A program made the position numbers and the translations under genes. From Lonepinella sp042485795 (GTDB lineage: Bacteria > Pseudomonadota > Gammaproteobacteria > Enterobacterales > Pasteurellaceae), in contig NZ_CP169368.1 in NCBI RefSeq assembly GCF_042485795.1, positions 1,736,001 through 1,800,000 on the forward strand: a stretch of DNA of 64,000 bases, written 5' to 3'. Below the pieces are notes generated by a model. The model was not told the DNA's origin. It saw nothing but the letters and a program-made list of their open reading frames with translations, and ran no database searches. Of the stretch, positions 16,631 to 25,480 are shown in pieces (the stretch's first letter is position 1; each line of letters opens with the position of its first letter).

Positions 16631-17260
16631 CTATTTACCTAATAAATTTAAAATTTGAGCCTTTAACATATTAATAGCTATACGATTCTTACCACCACGC
16701 GGAATCACTACATCAGCATATTGTTTAGATGGCTCAATAAATTGTAAAAACATCGGTCTAACCGTAGCACGATATTGCTCAATCACCGACTCCATCGACC
16801 GTCCACGTTCCACCATATCACGCTGTAAACGGCGAATAAAACAAATATCTAATGGCGTATCGATAAACACCGACATGGCTAATTCCTTACGTACATTTTC
16901 ATCAGTAAGCAATAAAATCCCTTCTAAAATCACGATTTTCTTCGGGGTGAAATGGGTGACTTTATTGGTGCGGGTATGTTCCACATAACTATAAACAGGA
17001 ATATCGACAGATTGACCTGATTTTAAGGCTTTTAAGTGACTAACTAATAATTCTCTATCCATAGAATTTGGGTGATCATAATTGGTTTTTATACGGGTTT
17101 CAAAATCTAAATGACTTTGATCTTTGTAATAACTATCTTCGGCAATAATGCCAATATCCTCACAGCCTAATTCTTCACATAACTCACGATGAACCGTGGA
17201 AGCAATTAGACTTTTACCTGATGCGGAGGCTCCCGCAATGGCGATAATGATACAATTCAT
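16631..17260 (-). CDS. udk: Uridine/cytidine kinase
   Basis: A 209-residue P-loop kinase that phosphorylates uridine and cytidine in the pyrimidine salvage pathway. The Walker A GASASGKS is at residues 10-17, followed by EDSYYKDQSHL and the NYDHPNSMD motif that contacts the nucleoside. Length equals the E. coli enzyme within a few residues. First gene of the leftward run udk-dcd-asmA-like-sotB. It is divergent from afuA. Confidence 0.96.
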   Translation of the reverse strand: MNCIIIAIAGASASGKSLIASTVHRELCEELGCEDIGIIAEDSYYKDQSHLDFETRIKTNYDHPNSMDRELLVSHLKALKSGQSVDIPVYSYVEHTRTNKVTHFTPKKIVILEGILLLTDENVRKELAMSVFIDTPLDICFIRRLQRDMVERGRSMESVIEQYRATVRPMFLQFIEPSKQYADVVIPRGGKNRIAINMLKAQILNLLGK

Positions 17261-17366
17261 ATTTTTATCTCAATAACTAAATGATTTGCTTGATTATAAA
17301 GAAAAATACATTTTTTTAATAGTTTTTAACCACTCTTTTCGGTTTAAATGGAGAAATTTTAAATTT

Positions 17367-17382
17367 TGTGATTTATCTCACA
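17367..17382. promoter_or_regulatory. CRP binding site upstream of afuA
   Basis: TGTGA-TTTATC-TCACA is a perfect match to the CRP core (TGTGA, six bases, TCACA). A plausible -10 hexamer TATTAT at 17404-17409 would put the start of transcription near 17416, which centres this site at about -41.5, the class II activation position. It implies control by cAMP-CRP. The site lies between divergent udk and afuA; spacing favours afuA. Confidence 0.75.
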
Positions 17383-17452
17383 GAATCAGATCGTTAAAAT
17401 CGTTATTATATGAGAGTATTTTAACATTTAATTCAACAAAATGGGGTATCCT

Positions 17453-18493
17453 ATGAAATTCAATAAAATTTCTTTTGCTATTTCCACCGCACTTTTAGGT
17501 GCAGGTTTAATGCTATCTACTCAAGCTCTCGCCAAAGGCCGTTTGGTGGTTTATTGTAGTGCGACTAACGAAATGTGCGAAGCAGAAACACAGGCGTTTG
17601 GTAAAAAATATGATGTCAAAACGGCTTTTATTCGTAACGGTTCAGGTTCAACTTTTGCGAAAGTAGAAGCGGAAAAAAATAATCCACAAGCCGATGTATG
17701 GTACGGCGGAACATTCGATCCACAAGCTCAAGCGGCTGAAATGGGGTTATTAGAACCTTATCAATCTGAACATATCAAAGAGGTAGTTGAGAGATTCCAA
17801 GATCCTGCCAAAATTAAAGGGCATTATGTATCTGCTATTTATATGGGAATTTTGGGCTATGGCGTAAATACTGAGCGTTTAAAAAAATTGGGTATTACCG
17901 AGGTGCCAAAATGCTGGAAAGATTTAACCGATCCACGTTTAAAAGGTGAAATTCAAATCGCCGATCCACAAAGTTCAGGCACCGCTTACACCGCCATTGC
18001 GACCTTTGTGCAACTTTGGGGTGAACAAGGTGCATTTGATTACTTCAAACAATTACACCCAAATATTTCCCAATACACCAAATCAGGTATCACCCCGTCT
18101 AACAGTGCTGCTCGTGGTGAAGCAACCATTGGTATCGGTTTCTTACACGATTACGCCGTGCAAAAACAAGCAGGGGCACCAGTGGAATTGATTGTGCCTT
18201 GTGAAGGTACTGGCTATGAATTGGGCGGTTTAAGTATTATCAAAGGTTCAAGAAATATTGACAATGCAAAATTATTTGTCGATTTTGTGCTTTCCAAAGA
18301 AGGACAAGAAACCGCTTGGCGTAAAGGTAATTCTCACCAAACTCTCACTAATACTACTGCTGAACAATCTCCAACAGCATTTGATCCAACCAAGTTAAAC
18401 CTAATCAATTATGATTTTGAGAAATATGGTGATAGTGCTGAACGTAAACGCCTAATTGAAAAATGGGTGCAAGAGGTTAAATTAGCGAAATAA
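17453..18493 (+). CDS. afuA: AfuA periplasmic substrate-binding protein
   Basis: A 346-residue periplasmic binding protein with a signal peptide cleaved near residue 27 (TQALA-KGRLVV). It is the same length as Actinobacillus AfuA. The name comes from presumed ferric iron uptake, but published work on Actinobacillus AfuABC showed binding of hexose phosphates such as glucose-6-phosphate rather than iron. Residues consistent with an anion site include FIRNGSGSTFAKV and DPQSSGTAYTAI. The classical Tyr pair of ferric-binding FbpA is not evident at the C-terminal site. An upstream CRP site supports a carbon-source role. The ATG at 17453 begins the signal peptide; an ATG four codons earlier is less fitting. 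Confidence 0.9.
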   Translation: MKFNKISFAISTALLGAGLMLSTQALAKGRLVVYCSATNEMCEAETQAFGKKYDVKTAFIRNGSGSTFAKVEAEKNNPQADVWYGGTFDPQAQAAEMGLLEPYQSEHIKEVVERFQDPAKIKGHYVSAIYMGILGYGVNTERLKKLGITEVPKCWKDLTDPRLKGEIQIADPQSSGTAYTAIATFVQLWGEQGAFDYFKQLHPNISQYTKSGITPSNSAARGEATIGIGFLHDYAVQKQAGAPVELIVPCEGTGYELGGLSIIKGSRNIDNAKLFVDFVLSKEGQETAWRKGNSHQTLTNTTAEQSPTAFDPTKLNLINYDFEKYGDSAERKRLIEKWVQEVKLAK

Positions 18494-18511
18494 AAAATCT
18501 TCTTAAAAAAG

Positions 18512-18551
18512 AACCGCACTTTTTATTAAAATCGGGGATTAAAGTGCGGTT
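18512..18551. terminator. Inverted uptake-signal pair forming a stem-loop between afuA and afuB
   Basis: AACCGCACTTT and AAAGTGCGGTT are exact complements separated by 18 bases and followed by a short A-rich tract. The pair consists of two opposing uptake signals and can form an 11-bp hairpin in the afuA-afuB transcript. It may act as an attenuator or a 3' stabiliser that lowers permease expression relative to the binding protein. Confidence 0.6.
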
Positions 18552-18589
18552 AAAAAACAAAAATTTTTCCATTCTAATTGCGAGGTTGT

Positions 18590-20647
18590 ATGAATTCCGC
18601 AAAAATTCCTTTTACCCAAACAGCTAATTTTTGGCTGTTGTTAGCTTTTATTGCTTTTTTGCTACTGCCATCTCAAGCCTTAGATTATGGCTTACTGGAA
18701 AGTACCGCTGATGAATTTTATGATGCCATGGGTTGGTCATCATTTAATTTAACTATTTTATGGTTTTTGCCATTAGTTGGCTTTTTAATTATTCCAAAAC
18801 TAAATTTACCAACAGAAAAGCAAGCCAAAACAGAATTAGCTTTAGTTGCTTTTAACTTTTTATTTTTGTTCATCAGTGCAATGATTTACAAAATATCCAT
18901 GGGCTACTCTGTACTTATTCTCATTTGTACACTTTCCGCTATTGCTACTTTTGCTTTAGCAAAATTGAAAGTCATGCAAGGGGATAAATTTATTATTGGT
19001 TCAATTTTGGCTATCATCTTATTAATTTTCTTCTTCATTGTGTATCCCACAGTGGCGATTTTCGTGTCAATGTTTTATGACAGCGATACTTTCGCTCCGC
19101 AACAAGTGTTACGCATATTAAGCCAAAATTATATTGTGCGAGTAATTGGCAATTCCCTATTATTATCTGGCTTCGTTGGTATAGTTTCTACTATCTTTGG
19201 ATTAGCATTTGCACTTTACACCACCCGAATTGCCAAACGCACAGCATTTATTGGTAAAATTTTCTCAATTTTACCGATTGTTACACCGCCATTTGTAGTT
19301 GGTCTTGGAGTAACCTTAATGCTTGGACGTTCAGGCTATGTGACTGAATTTTTAAACGACTATCTAGGCTTTACTAATCATAACTGGTTATATGGTTTTA
19401 ACGGTATTGCCATTGCACAGATTTTGGCGTTCGCCCCAATTTCCTTTATGATTTTAGACGGTGCATTGAAATCTATTCACCCGTCTATTGAAGAAGCGTC
19501 CTACACTCTACGAGCCAACCGCTATCAAACGTTCTACAATATCATTTTCCCACTGCTCCGCCCTGCCTTGGCGAACTCATTTTTGATTGTATTTATTCAA
19601 TCCTTGGCGGACTTTAGTAATCCGTTAGTGCTAGGTGGTAGCTTTGATGTGATTGCGACCCAAATTTATTTCTATATTGCAGGATCACAATTAGATTACG
19701 CTTCGGCAAGTACGCTGGGTTCAATGTTGTTGATTTTTTCCTTGCTAATTTTCGTGGTGCAATATATTTGGATCGGCAACCGTTCCTATGTGACGGTGTC
19801 GGGCAAATCCTATCGTGGCGATGTGCAAGATTTGCCACAAGGCTTGAAATGGACAATTATTACCATGTTAGCCTTTTGGATTGTGTTTAATTTGGCATTA
19901 TACGGCAGTATTTTCTACGGCAGTTTCACCGTCAACTGGGGCGTGGATTACACCTTAACCACCAGAAACTATGCGTTATTATTCGGTCAAGGATTAAGCG
20001 ATGGGGCGTGGCCTTCACTACTCAATACCATGTTCTACGCTGGTATTGCTGCTCCACTCACCGCCCTTTTCGGCTTGTTGATTGCCTATATCGTGGTGCG
20101 AAAAGATTTCCAAGGCAAAAAAACATTGGAATTTCTCACCATGCTTTGCTTTGCCGTGCCAGGGACGGTGGCAGGGGTGTCTTATATTTTAGCCTTTAAC
20201 GATGCTCCAATGTATATCACTGGCACCAGCATTATCGTGATTATTTCAATGGTAATGCGTGACTTGCCGATTGGGATGCGTGCGGCTATTGCGGGGTTGG
20301 GGCAACTAGACAAATCCCTTGATGAAGCGTCTCTGTCTTTAAAAGGTAGTTCGTTTAAAACCATTTGGTATATTGTATTCCCATTACTTAAACCAGCATT
20401 ATTGTCCGCTCTGGTCACCAGTTTCGTGCGAGCAATGACCACCGTGAGTGCGATTATTTTCTTAGTCACCGCCGACACCCGAGTGGCAACCGCTTATATT
20501 TTAAACCGTGTAGAAGACGGTGAATACGGCATTGCCATTGCTTATGGTTCTATTTTAATCGTGGTGATGATGGCGATTATCTTATTCTTTGACTGGATCG
20601 TGGGCGACACTCGCATTTCCCGTTCCAAAGCGAAAAAAATGAATTAA
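18590..20647 (+). CDS. afuB: AfuB fused two-domain ABC permease
   Basis: A 685-residue inner-membrane permease made of two fused halves. Each half carries an EAA loop that docks the ATPase: EEASYTLRANRYQTFYNIIFP near residue 302 and DEASLSLKGSSFKTIWYIVFP near residue 577. The hydrophobic N-terminal extension with about three helices before the first permease unit is typical of AfuB/FbpB. The ATG at 18590 follows GAGGT at good spacing; a TTG four codons earlier is unlikely. It works with AfuA and AfuC as an importer, probably of sugar phosphates. Confidence 0.9.
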   Translation: MNSAKIPFTQTANFWLLLAFIAFLLLPSQALDYGLLESTADEFYDAMGWSSFNLTILWFLPLVGFLIIPKLNLPTEKQAKTELALVAFNFLFLFISAMIYKISMGYSVLILICTLSAIATFALAKLKVMQGDKFIIGSILAIILLIFFFIVYPTVAIFVSMFYDSDTFAPQQVLRILSQNYIVRVIGNSLLLSGFVGIVSTIFGLAFALYTTRIAKRTAFIGKIFSILPIVTPPFVVGLGVTLMLGRSGYVTEFLNDYLGFTNHNWLYGFNGIAIAQILAFAPISFMILDGALKSIHPSIEEASYTLRANRYQTFYNIIFPLLRPALANSFLIVFIQSLADFSNPLVLGGSFDVIATQIYFYIAGSQLDYASASTLGSMLLIFSLLIFVVQYIWIGNRSYVTVSGKSYRGDVQDLPQGLKWTIITMLAFWIVFNLALYGSIFYGSFTVNWGVDYTLTTRNYALLFGQGLSDGAWPSLLNTMFYAGIAAPLTALFGLLIAYIVVRKDFQGKKTLEFLTMLCFAVPGTVAGVSYILAFNDAPMYITGTSIIVIISMVMRDLPIGMRAAIAGLGQLDKSLDEASLSLKGSSFKTIWYIVFPLLKPALLSALVTSFVRAMTTVSAIIFLVTADTRVATAYILNRVEDGEYGIAIAYGSILIVVMMAIILFFDWIVGDTRISRSKAKKMN

Positions 20648-20662
20648 TAAAGGTTGTAAATT

Positions 20663-21709
20663 ATGAGTCAAGATTTCTTAGTATTAAAAAATATCACTAA
20701 AGCCTTTGGCAAAGCGGTTGTCATTGATAATTTAGATTTAACCATTAAACGTGGCACAATGGTAACATTACTTGGTCCATCTGGTTGCGGTAAAACTACC
20801 GTGTTGCGGTTAGTGGCAGGATTAGAAAACCCAACATCAGGGCAAATTTTTATTGATGGCGAAGATGTGACCAAATCGTCTATCCAAAATCGGGATATTT
20901 GTATTGTGTTCCAATCCTATGCGTTATTTCCACACATGTCTATCGGTGATAACGTGGGTTATGGCTTGCGTATGCAGGGTGTAAGCGGTGAAGAACGTAA
21001 ACAGCGAGTCAAAGAAGCCTTAGAATTGGTGGACTTGGCAGGCTTTGAAGATCGCTTTGTGGATCAAATTTCAGGCGGTCAACAACAACGTGTTGCCTTG
21101 GCACGTGCCTTAGTATTAAAGCCCAAAGTGTTGTTATTTGATGAGCCGTTAAGTAACTTAGATGCCAATTTACGCCGTTCTATGCGGGAAAAAATCCGTG
21201 AATTACAACAAAGTTTAGGCATTACGTCCCTTTATGTCACCCACGATCAAACCGAAGCCTTTGCGGTGTCAGACGAAGTGATCGTAATGCACAAAGGCAA
21301 AATTATGCAAAAAGCCCCAGCCAAAGAGCTGTATTTACGTCCTAATTCGCTATTTTTAGCCAACTTTATGGGCGAAAGCAGTATTTTTGACGGTTCAGTA
21401 TCACAAAATCAAGTGACGATTAACGGTTATCAATTCTATTTGCCGAACGCTGCTCAATTTGGTTTACCTGATGGCGAATGTTTAGTGGGCGTGCGTCCTG
21501 AAGCCATTCGCTTAAAACACAGTGGCGAGCCTAGCCAACAATGCCACATCAAAAGTGCGGTGTATATGGGTAATCATTGGGAAATTGTAGCAGATTGGGG
21601 CGGTAAGGATTTGTTGGTAAATTGTAATCCTGAAGATTTTGACCCGAATGCGGAAAGTGCCTTTGTGCATTTGAGTGAGAATGGGGTGTTTTTGCTTAAA
21701 AGAGAATAA
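20663..21709 (+). CDS. afuC: AfuC ABC transporter ATP-binding protein
   Basis: A 348-residue ATPase that powers AfuA/AfuB import. Walker A GPSGCGKTT (about residue 38), Q-loop IVFQSYALFPHMS, signature ISGGQQQRVALARAL (about 138) and Walker B LLFDEPLSNLDA are followed by a TOBE-type C-terminal domain (about 240-348). A single ATPase gene fits the fused permease. It starts 15 bases after afuB with an AAAGGTTG ribosome site. One uptake signal lies near 21552. Its stop codon is about 11 bases upstream of a small two-hairpin repeat cluster. Confidence 0.92.
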   Translation: MSQDFLVLKNITKAFGKAVVIDNLDLTIKRGTMVTLLGPSGCGKTTVLRLVAGLENPTSGQIFIDGEDVTKSSIQNRDICIVFQSYALFPHMSIGDNVGYGLRMQGVSGEERKQRVKEALELVDLAGFEDRFVDQISGGQQQRVALARALVLKPKVLLFDEPLSNLDANLRRSMREKIRELQQSLGITSLYVTHDQTEAFAVSDEVIVMHKGKIMQKAPAKELYLRPNSLFLANFMGESSIFDGSVSQNQVTINGYQFYLPNAAQFGLPDGECLVGVRPEAIRLKHSGEPSQQCHIKSAVYMGNHWEIVADWGGKDLLVNCNPEDFDPNAESAFVHLSENGVFLLKRE

Positions 21710-21719
21710 ATGTGTTTCA

Positions 21720-21832
21720 CCCTGCACTTGCGTACAGGGTTAAGCAAATGACGATGCTCCGCATCTTAGCGTAAAAGAAAAAGCTACGGCGTAGCGTCAC
21801 TATGCTTAACCCCGTACGAGAGTACGGGGCTA
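21720..21832. repeat. Two inverted copies of a small two-hairpin repeat
   Basis: The first copy has stem CCCTG/CAGGG (21720-21739), then TTAAGCA and a diverged second hairpin. The second copy, on the opposite strand, has the perfect stem CCCCGTAC-GAGA-GTACGGGG (21810-21829), then TTAAGCATAGTGAC and GCTAC-GGC-GTAGC (21783-21795). The pair lies between the convergent genes afuC and rsmC. Other copies of the family are near 33499, 35596, 48354 and 60708. Confidence 0.75.
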
Positions 21833-21837
21833 AACCA

Positions 21838-22839
21838 TCACAAACTCACCGAATACACCTTAAACTTCCCCGTCTTCGCCAACACCTGATGCAGACCGAA
21901 ACACCGATCCAATAAATCTGCATACGGCAAAAACGCATTTGCTACAATTCTCAATTCTCCACCTGCTTTTAAATGTTGTTTTGCTTGTTCAATTAAGGTT
22001 GTTACCGCCTGATATGCCGTATCAATGCCATCATGAAATGGGGGGTTAGAAATAATCAAATCAAATTTACCTTGAATATGAGAAAATACATCACTCGCAA
22101 TCACTTCACCAGCCAAGCCATTTTCATCTAACGTCCGTTTAGCCGAAGCAATCGCCATCGCGTGAATATCACTCATGACTAAATTAATTTGCGGATTATG
22201 TTGTTTGATAAAAGCACCAATAACACCAGCCCCACAACCTAAATCCAGCACTTCGCCCGAAATTTTCTGATTCAAAGTTGAAAGTAACAAATCTGTTCCC
22301 ATATCCAGCTCATTCGCACTAAACACCCCTGGTAAACTTTGAATTTTTAGCTCACCTAATTTTGCATTTTGATAAGTTTTCCAATAACTCCCGACATCAA
22401 ACTGCGGTGCTTTTTGCAAACAAAAATGATAAAGTCCACAACGTCTTGCACTATCAATCTTGCCAATATCGCCAAAAGGTGCGAGGATTTTTTCTACCGA
22501 ACGCACACCACAACGATTTTCACCAATAATCAAGATTTCTTGATTGAGTGGCGAATTGGCTAATAATTGCATTAACTGAAATTGCACTTCTTGCTTATTC
22601 TTGGTCCAATAAAAAACTATCAAATCCACTTGATCCTGAAAAATTTCGCCAAAATGTACCGAACTTTTGTCTTTTAAGCGGTTCACATAATCAAAATAAC
22701 AAGACCAAATCTTGACAGATTTTCCTTGCGAACGAATTTGCATTGGAAAATCATCATTGACTCCCCCAGCAAATAAAACAGATTTATGTTCAAAAAAAGC
22801 GAGATGACGTTGTAAAACTTGGCTTTCAAGACTAAGCAT
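21838..22839 (-). CDS. rsmC: 16S rRNA m2G1207 methyltransferase
   Basis: A 333-residue RsmC that methylates the N2 of G1207 in 16S rRNA. It has two methyltransferase-like halves: a degenerate N-terminal one, and a catalytic C-terminal one with VLDLGCGAGVIGA (about residue 200) and the NPPFHDG motif (about 267). The ATG at 22839 gives the family start LSLESQVLQRHLAFFE; an upstream in-frame start would add 13 unneeded residues. Divergent from holD, as in E. coli. Confidence 0.94.
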   Translation of the reverse strand: MLSLESQVLQRHLAFFEHKSVLFAGGVNDDFPMQIRSQGKSVKIWSCYFDYVNRLKDKSSVHFGEIFQDQVDLIVFYWTKNKQEVQFQLMQLLANSPLNQEILIIGENRCGVRSVEKILAPFGDIGKIDSARRCGLYHFCLQKAPQFDVGSYWKTYQNAKLGELKIQSLPGVFSANELDMGTDLLLSTLNQKISGEVLDLGCGAGVIGAFIKQHNPQINLVMSDIHAMAIASAKRTLDENGLAGEVIASDVFSHIQGKFDLIISNPPFHDGIDTAYQAVTTLIEQAKQHLKAGGELRIVANAFLPYADLLDRCFGLHQVLAKTGKFKVYSVSL

Positions 22840-22931
22840 AGTAATGATCCTATATAAAATTTTCGCTATTATACGCAATCTATTTACGAAACTCTAAAAC
22901 CTATTTACAATAAAGCTAATTTTTTATTTTT

Positions 22932-23354
22932 GTGGATACAATTTTGAACCGCCGAGATCTTCTGTTACAACAAATGGGTATGACCCAATGGAAATTACGC
23001 CGTCCGGACACGTTAAAAGGGGCGGTATATATTCAAGTAGCTGAACATATCCGTTTGATTATTATTTCAGAAACACCGCTATCAGCTGATGTCGATTTTA
23101 TACAAGATGTGTTACGAAGTTATCAAATCAAACCAAATGACTGCCTATTTATTGATTTTGATCAGATCTATCATCTCAACCTAACACAACAGGTAACTTA
23201 TTGGTTACTCAGTCAAAATCGTGAAAAAATAGACCGCACTTTGCCATTATGTGAACAATCATCTCACTTATGGCAAAGCCCAGATTTAACCACATTAAAA
23301 CAAGATTCCAAAGCGAAACGCCAACTTTGGCAACAAATTCAAAGCACAAATTAA
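22932..23354 (+). CDS. holD: DNA polymerase III psi subunit
   Basis: A 140-residue psi subunit that links the clamp loader through chi to single-strand binding protein. The N-terminal RRDLLLQQMGMTQWKLRRP matches E. coli HolD closely, and the C-terminal KAKRQLWQQIQS matches its end. The start is a GTG at 22932; a TTG four codons later (22944) fits the E. coli N-terminus almost as well. An uptake signal lies near 23236. It precedes proA by 12 bases rather than rimI as in E. coli. Confidence 0.88.
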   Translation: MDTILNRRDLLLQQMGMTQWKLRRPDTLKGAVYIQVAEHIRLIIISETPLSADVDFIQDVLRSYQIKPNDCLFIDFDQIYHLNLTQQVTYWLLSQNREKIDRTLPLCEQSSHLWQSPDLTTLKQDSKAKRQLWQQIQSTN

Positions 23355-23366
23355 CAGGACAACATA

Positions 23367-24626
23367 ATGACCGATTTAATTGCCATGGGTAAAGCCGCCA
23401 AACAAGCCTCTTTTATCCTTTCTCAACTTTCTCAACCACAAAAAAACCATGCCTTATCCTTGATTGCCGATCAGTTAGAACAGCAACAAAATCGCATTCT
23501 ACAAGCCAATGTACAGGATATTGACAATGCGAAAAAAGCAGGCTTAAGTGAGGCTATTATTGACCGTTTATTGCTTACCGAAGATCGATTAAAAGCCATT
23601 GCGAATGATGTTCGCCATGTTATTTCCCTTGCCGATCCTGTGGGTAAACTGATTGATGGTGGCATATTGGATAGTGCTTTAAAACTCAAACGAGTACGTG
23701 TTCCACTCGGCGTGATTGGTACCATTTATGAGGCTCGCCCTAACGTGACCATTGATGTAGCGAGCCTCTGTTTAAAAACCGGTAATGCCGTGATTTTACG
23801 TGGTGGGAAAGAAACCCAACATTCTAATAAAGTGCTGGTAGAAGTGGTACAATCAGCTCTTGAACAAGCAGGTTTACCCAAAACTGCAGTGCAAGCGATT
23901 ACGGATCCCAATCGTGATTTAGTAATGCAATTACTCAAACTCGATCATTATGTGGATATGATTATCCCTCGTGGTGGTGCAGGTTTGCACGATCTTTGTA
24001 AACAACACTCCACCATTCCTGTGATCGTCGGTGGGATTGGTGTTTGTCACACTTTTGTAGAACAAAGTGCGGATCAAAATAAAGCACTTTCTGTAATTGA
24101 TAATGCCAAAACCCAACGTCCTAGCACCTGCAATACATTAGAAACCCTGTTAGTACAAGAAAGCATTGCCAGCCAATTTTTACCTAAATTGGCAGCACAT
24201 TTAAAAGATAAACAGGTAAAATTTCACGCCGATTCCACCGCACTTTCTATTTTGCAACAAGCAGGAGCAGACGTGGTGGCTGTGCAAGATCAAGAATTAC
24301 GCCAAGAATGGTTATCCAAAGATTTAAATGTGGTCATTGTGAAAGATATTGAACAAGCCATTAATCATATTCGTGAATATGGTAGCCAACATTCCGAAGC
24401 CATTTTGACTGAATCACAAAAACTGGCTCAACAATTTGTGGCACAGGTCGATGCAGCAGCAGTGTACATTAATGCCAGTACCAGATTTACTGACGGTGGT
24501 CAATTTGGTTTAGGGGCAGAAGTCGCCGTAAGCACACAAAAATTACATGCTCGAGGTCCAATGGGATTAGAAGCATTGACGACTTATAAATGGGTGGCGA
24601 CTGGGGATTATGTATCAAGAGCATAA
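23367..24626 (+). CDS. proA: Gamma-glutamyl phosphate reductase
   Basis: A 419-residue NADPH-dependent reductase of the proline pathway that converts glutamyl-5-phosphate to the semialdehyde. The aldehyde dehydrogenase fold shows VPLGVIGTIYEARPNVT (about residue 112), IIPRGGAGLH, and the catalytic Cys in RPSTCNTLETLLV (about 255). Length is typical. proB is not in this window; the gene follows holD by 12 bases. An uptake signal near 24237 is encoded in the protein. Confidence 0.96.
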   Translation: MTDLIAMGKAAKQASFILSQLSQPQKNHALSLIADQLEQQQNRILQANVQDIDNAKKAGLSEAIIDRLLLTEDRLKAIANDVRHVISLADPVGKLIDGGILDSALKLKRVRVPLGVIGTIYEARPNVTIDVASLCLKTGNAVILRGGKETQHSNKVLVEVVQSALEQAGLPKTAVQAITDPNRDLVMQLLKLDHYVDMIIPRGGAGLHDLCKQHSTIPVIVGGIGVCHTFVEQSADQNKALSVIDNAKTQRPSTCNTLETLLVQESIASQFLPKLAAHLKDKQVKFHADSTALSILQQAGADVVAVQDQELRQEWLSKDLNVVIVKDIEQAINHIREYGSQHSEAILTESQKLAQQFVAQVDAAAVYINASTRFTDGGQFGLGAEVAVSTQKLHARGPMGLEALTTYKWVATGDYVSRA

Positions 24627-24775
24627 TTTGCCATTTTCTACTCATTTTCCATTAAAAATTATTTAGATTTGCATAATTAACTTGGTTTGTATATTATTGG
24701 ACGAAGAAAATGATATGGATTTCATTGTCGTTTTCTATTACTTTACACTAAATAATTATTCATTTGAGGTAAGTT

Positions 24776-25342
24776 ATGAAGAAAACATTATTAGCTTTAA
24801 GTTTAGCGACTTTTATTTTACCAATAGCAGCACATTCTCACGATCATGAGTCTGGGCATCAGGTTAAAGATAAAAACGCATTAACCATAGAAATGGAATT
24901 ACTCGATCCAGTAAATGGAAATAAATCTCTTGGACATGTCTATGTGACAGAATCCAAATACGGTTTAGTGTTTACTCCAGAATTAAAAGGTCTGACCGCT
25001 GGTTTACACGGTTTCCATATTCACGAAAACCCTAGTTGTGCACCGAAAGAGAAAGACGGTAAATTAACCGCTGGTTTAGGGGCAGGTGGTCACTGGGATC
25101 CACATCACACAAAAAATCATGGTTTTCCATGGTCTGATGAAGCACATCTAGGTGATTTGCCCGCACTATATACCGATATGGAAGGGAACGCCAACAATCC
25201 TGTATTGGCTCCACGCATCAAAACTCTAACCGAAATCAAAGGTCATTCATTAATGATTCACGTAGGCAGTGATAATCATTCAGACCACCCAGCACCATTG
25301 GGCGGTGGCGGAGCAAGAATGGCTTGCGGAGTAATTAAATAA
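24776..25342 (+). CDS. sodC: Periplasmic Cu,Zn superoxide dismutase
   Basis: A 188-residue secreted SodC that dismutates superoxide in the periplasm. The signal peptide ends near residue 20 (PIAAHS), followed by a His-rich tract (HSHDHESGH) seen in Haemophilus-type SodC that may capture metal. Copper and zinc ligands are in HGFHIHENPSC, GAGGHWDPHHTKNHG and SLMIHVGSDNHSD, with the conserved GGGGARMACGVI ending. It stands alone with 150 bases of AT-rich leader holding no operator I recognise. Confidence 0.95.
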   Translation: MKKTLLALSLATFILPIAAHSHDHESGHQVKDKNALTIEMELLDPVNGNKSLGHVYVTESKYGLVFTPELKGLTAGLHGFHIHENPSCAPKEKDGKLTAGLGAGGHWDPHHTKNHGFPWSDEAHLGDLPALYTDMEGNANNPVLAPRIKTLTEIKGHSLMIHVGSDNHSDHPAPLGGGGARMACGVIK

Positions 25343-25366
25343 CAAAATCATTAGTTATTGAAAATA

Positions 25367-25398
25367 GAAAAGTGCAGTCGATTTCGGCTGCACTTCAA
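25367..25398. terminator. Stem-loop between convergent sodC and lptG
   Basis: AAGTGCAGTCG pairs with CGGCTGCACTT around an ATTT loop (one G-U), an 11-bp hairpin between convergent genes. It looks like a mutated uptake-signal pair. On the minus strand it is followed by a TTTTCTATTTTC tract, so it best serves lptG. Confidence 0.55.
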
Positions 25399-25480
25399 GA
25401 AAAACAAAATCAATCAGAAATTTAGTGAGCTACTCTATATGCGGTTTTGGTAAGCGACCTTGTATATAATAATTTAGTAA

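Noticed and set aside
17390..17430. Fur box upstream of afuA
   Set aside because: The AT-rich stretch with TTATTATATGA matches Fur units only weakly, while the adjacent CRP site is perfect.
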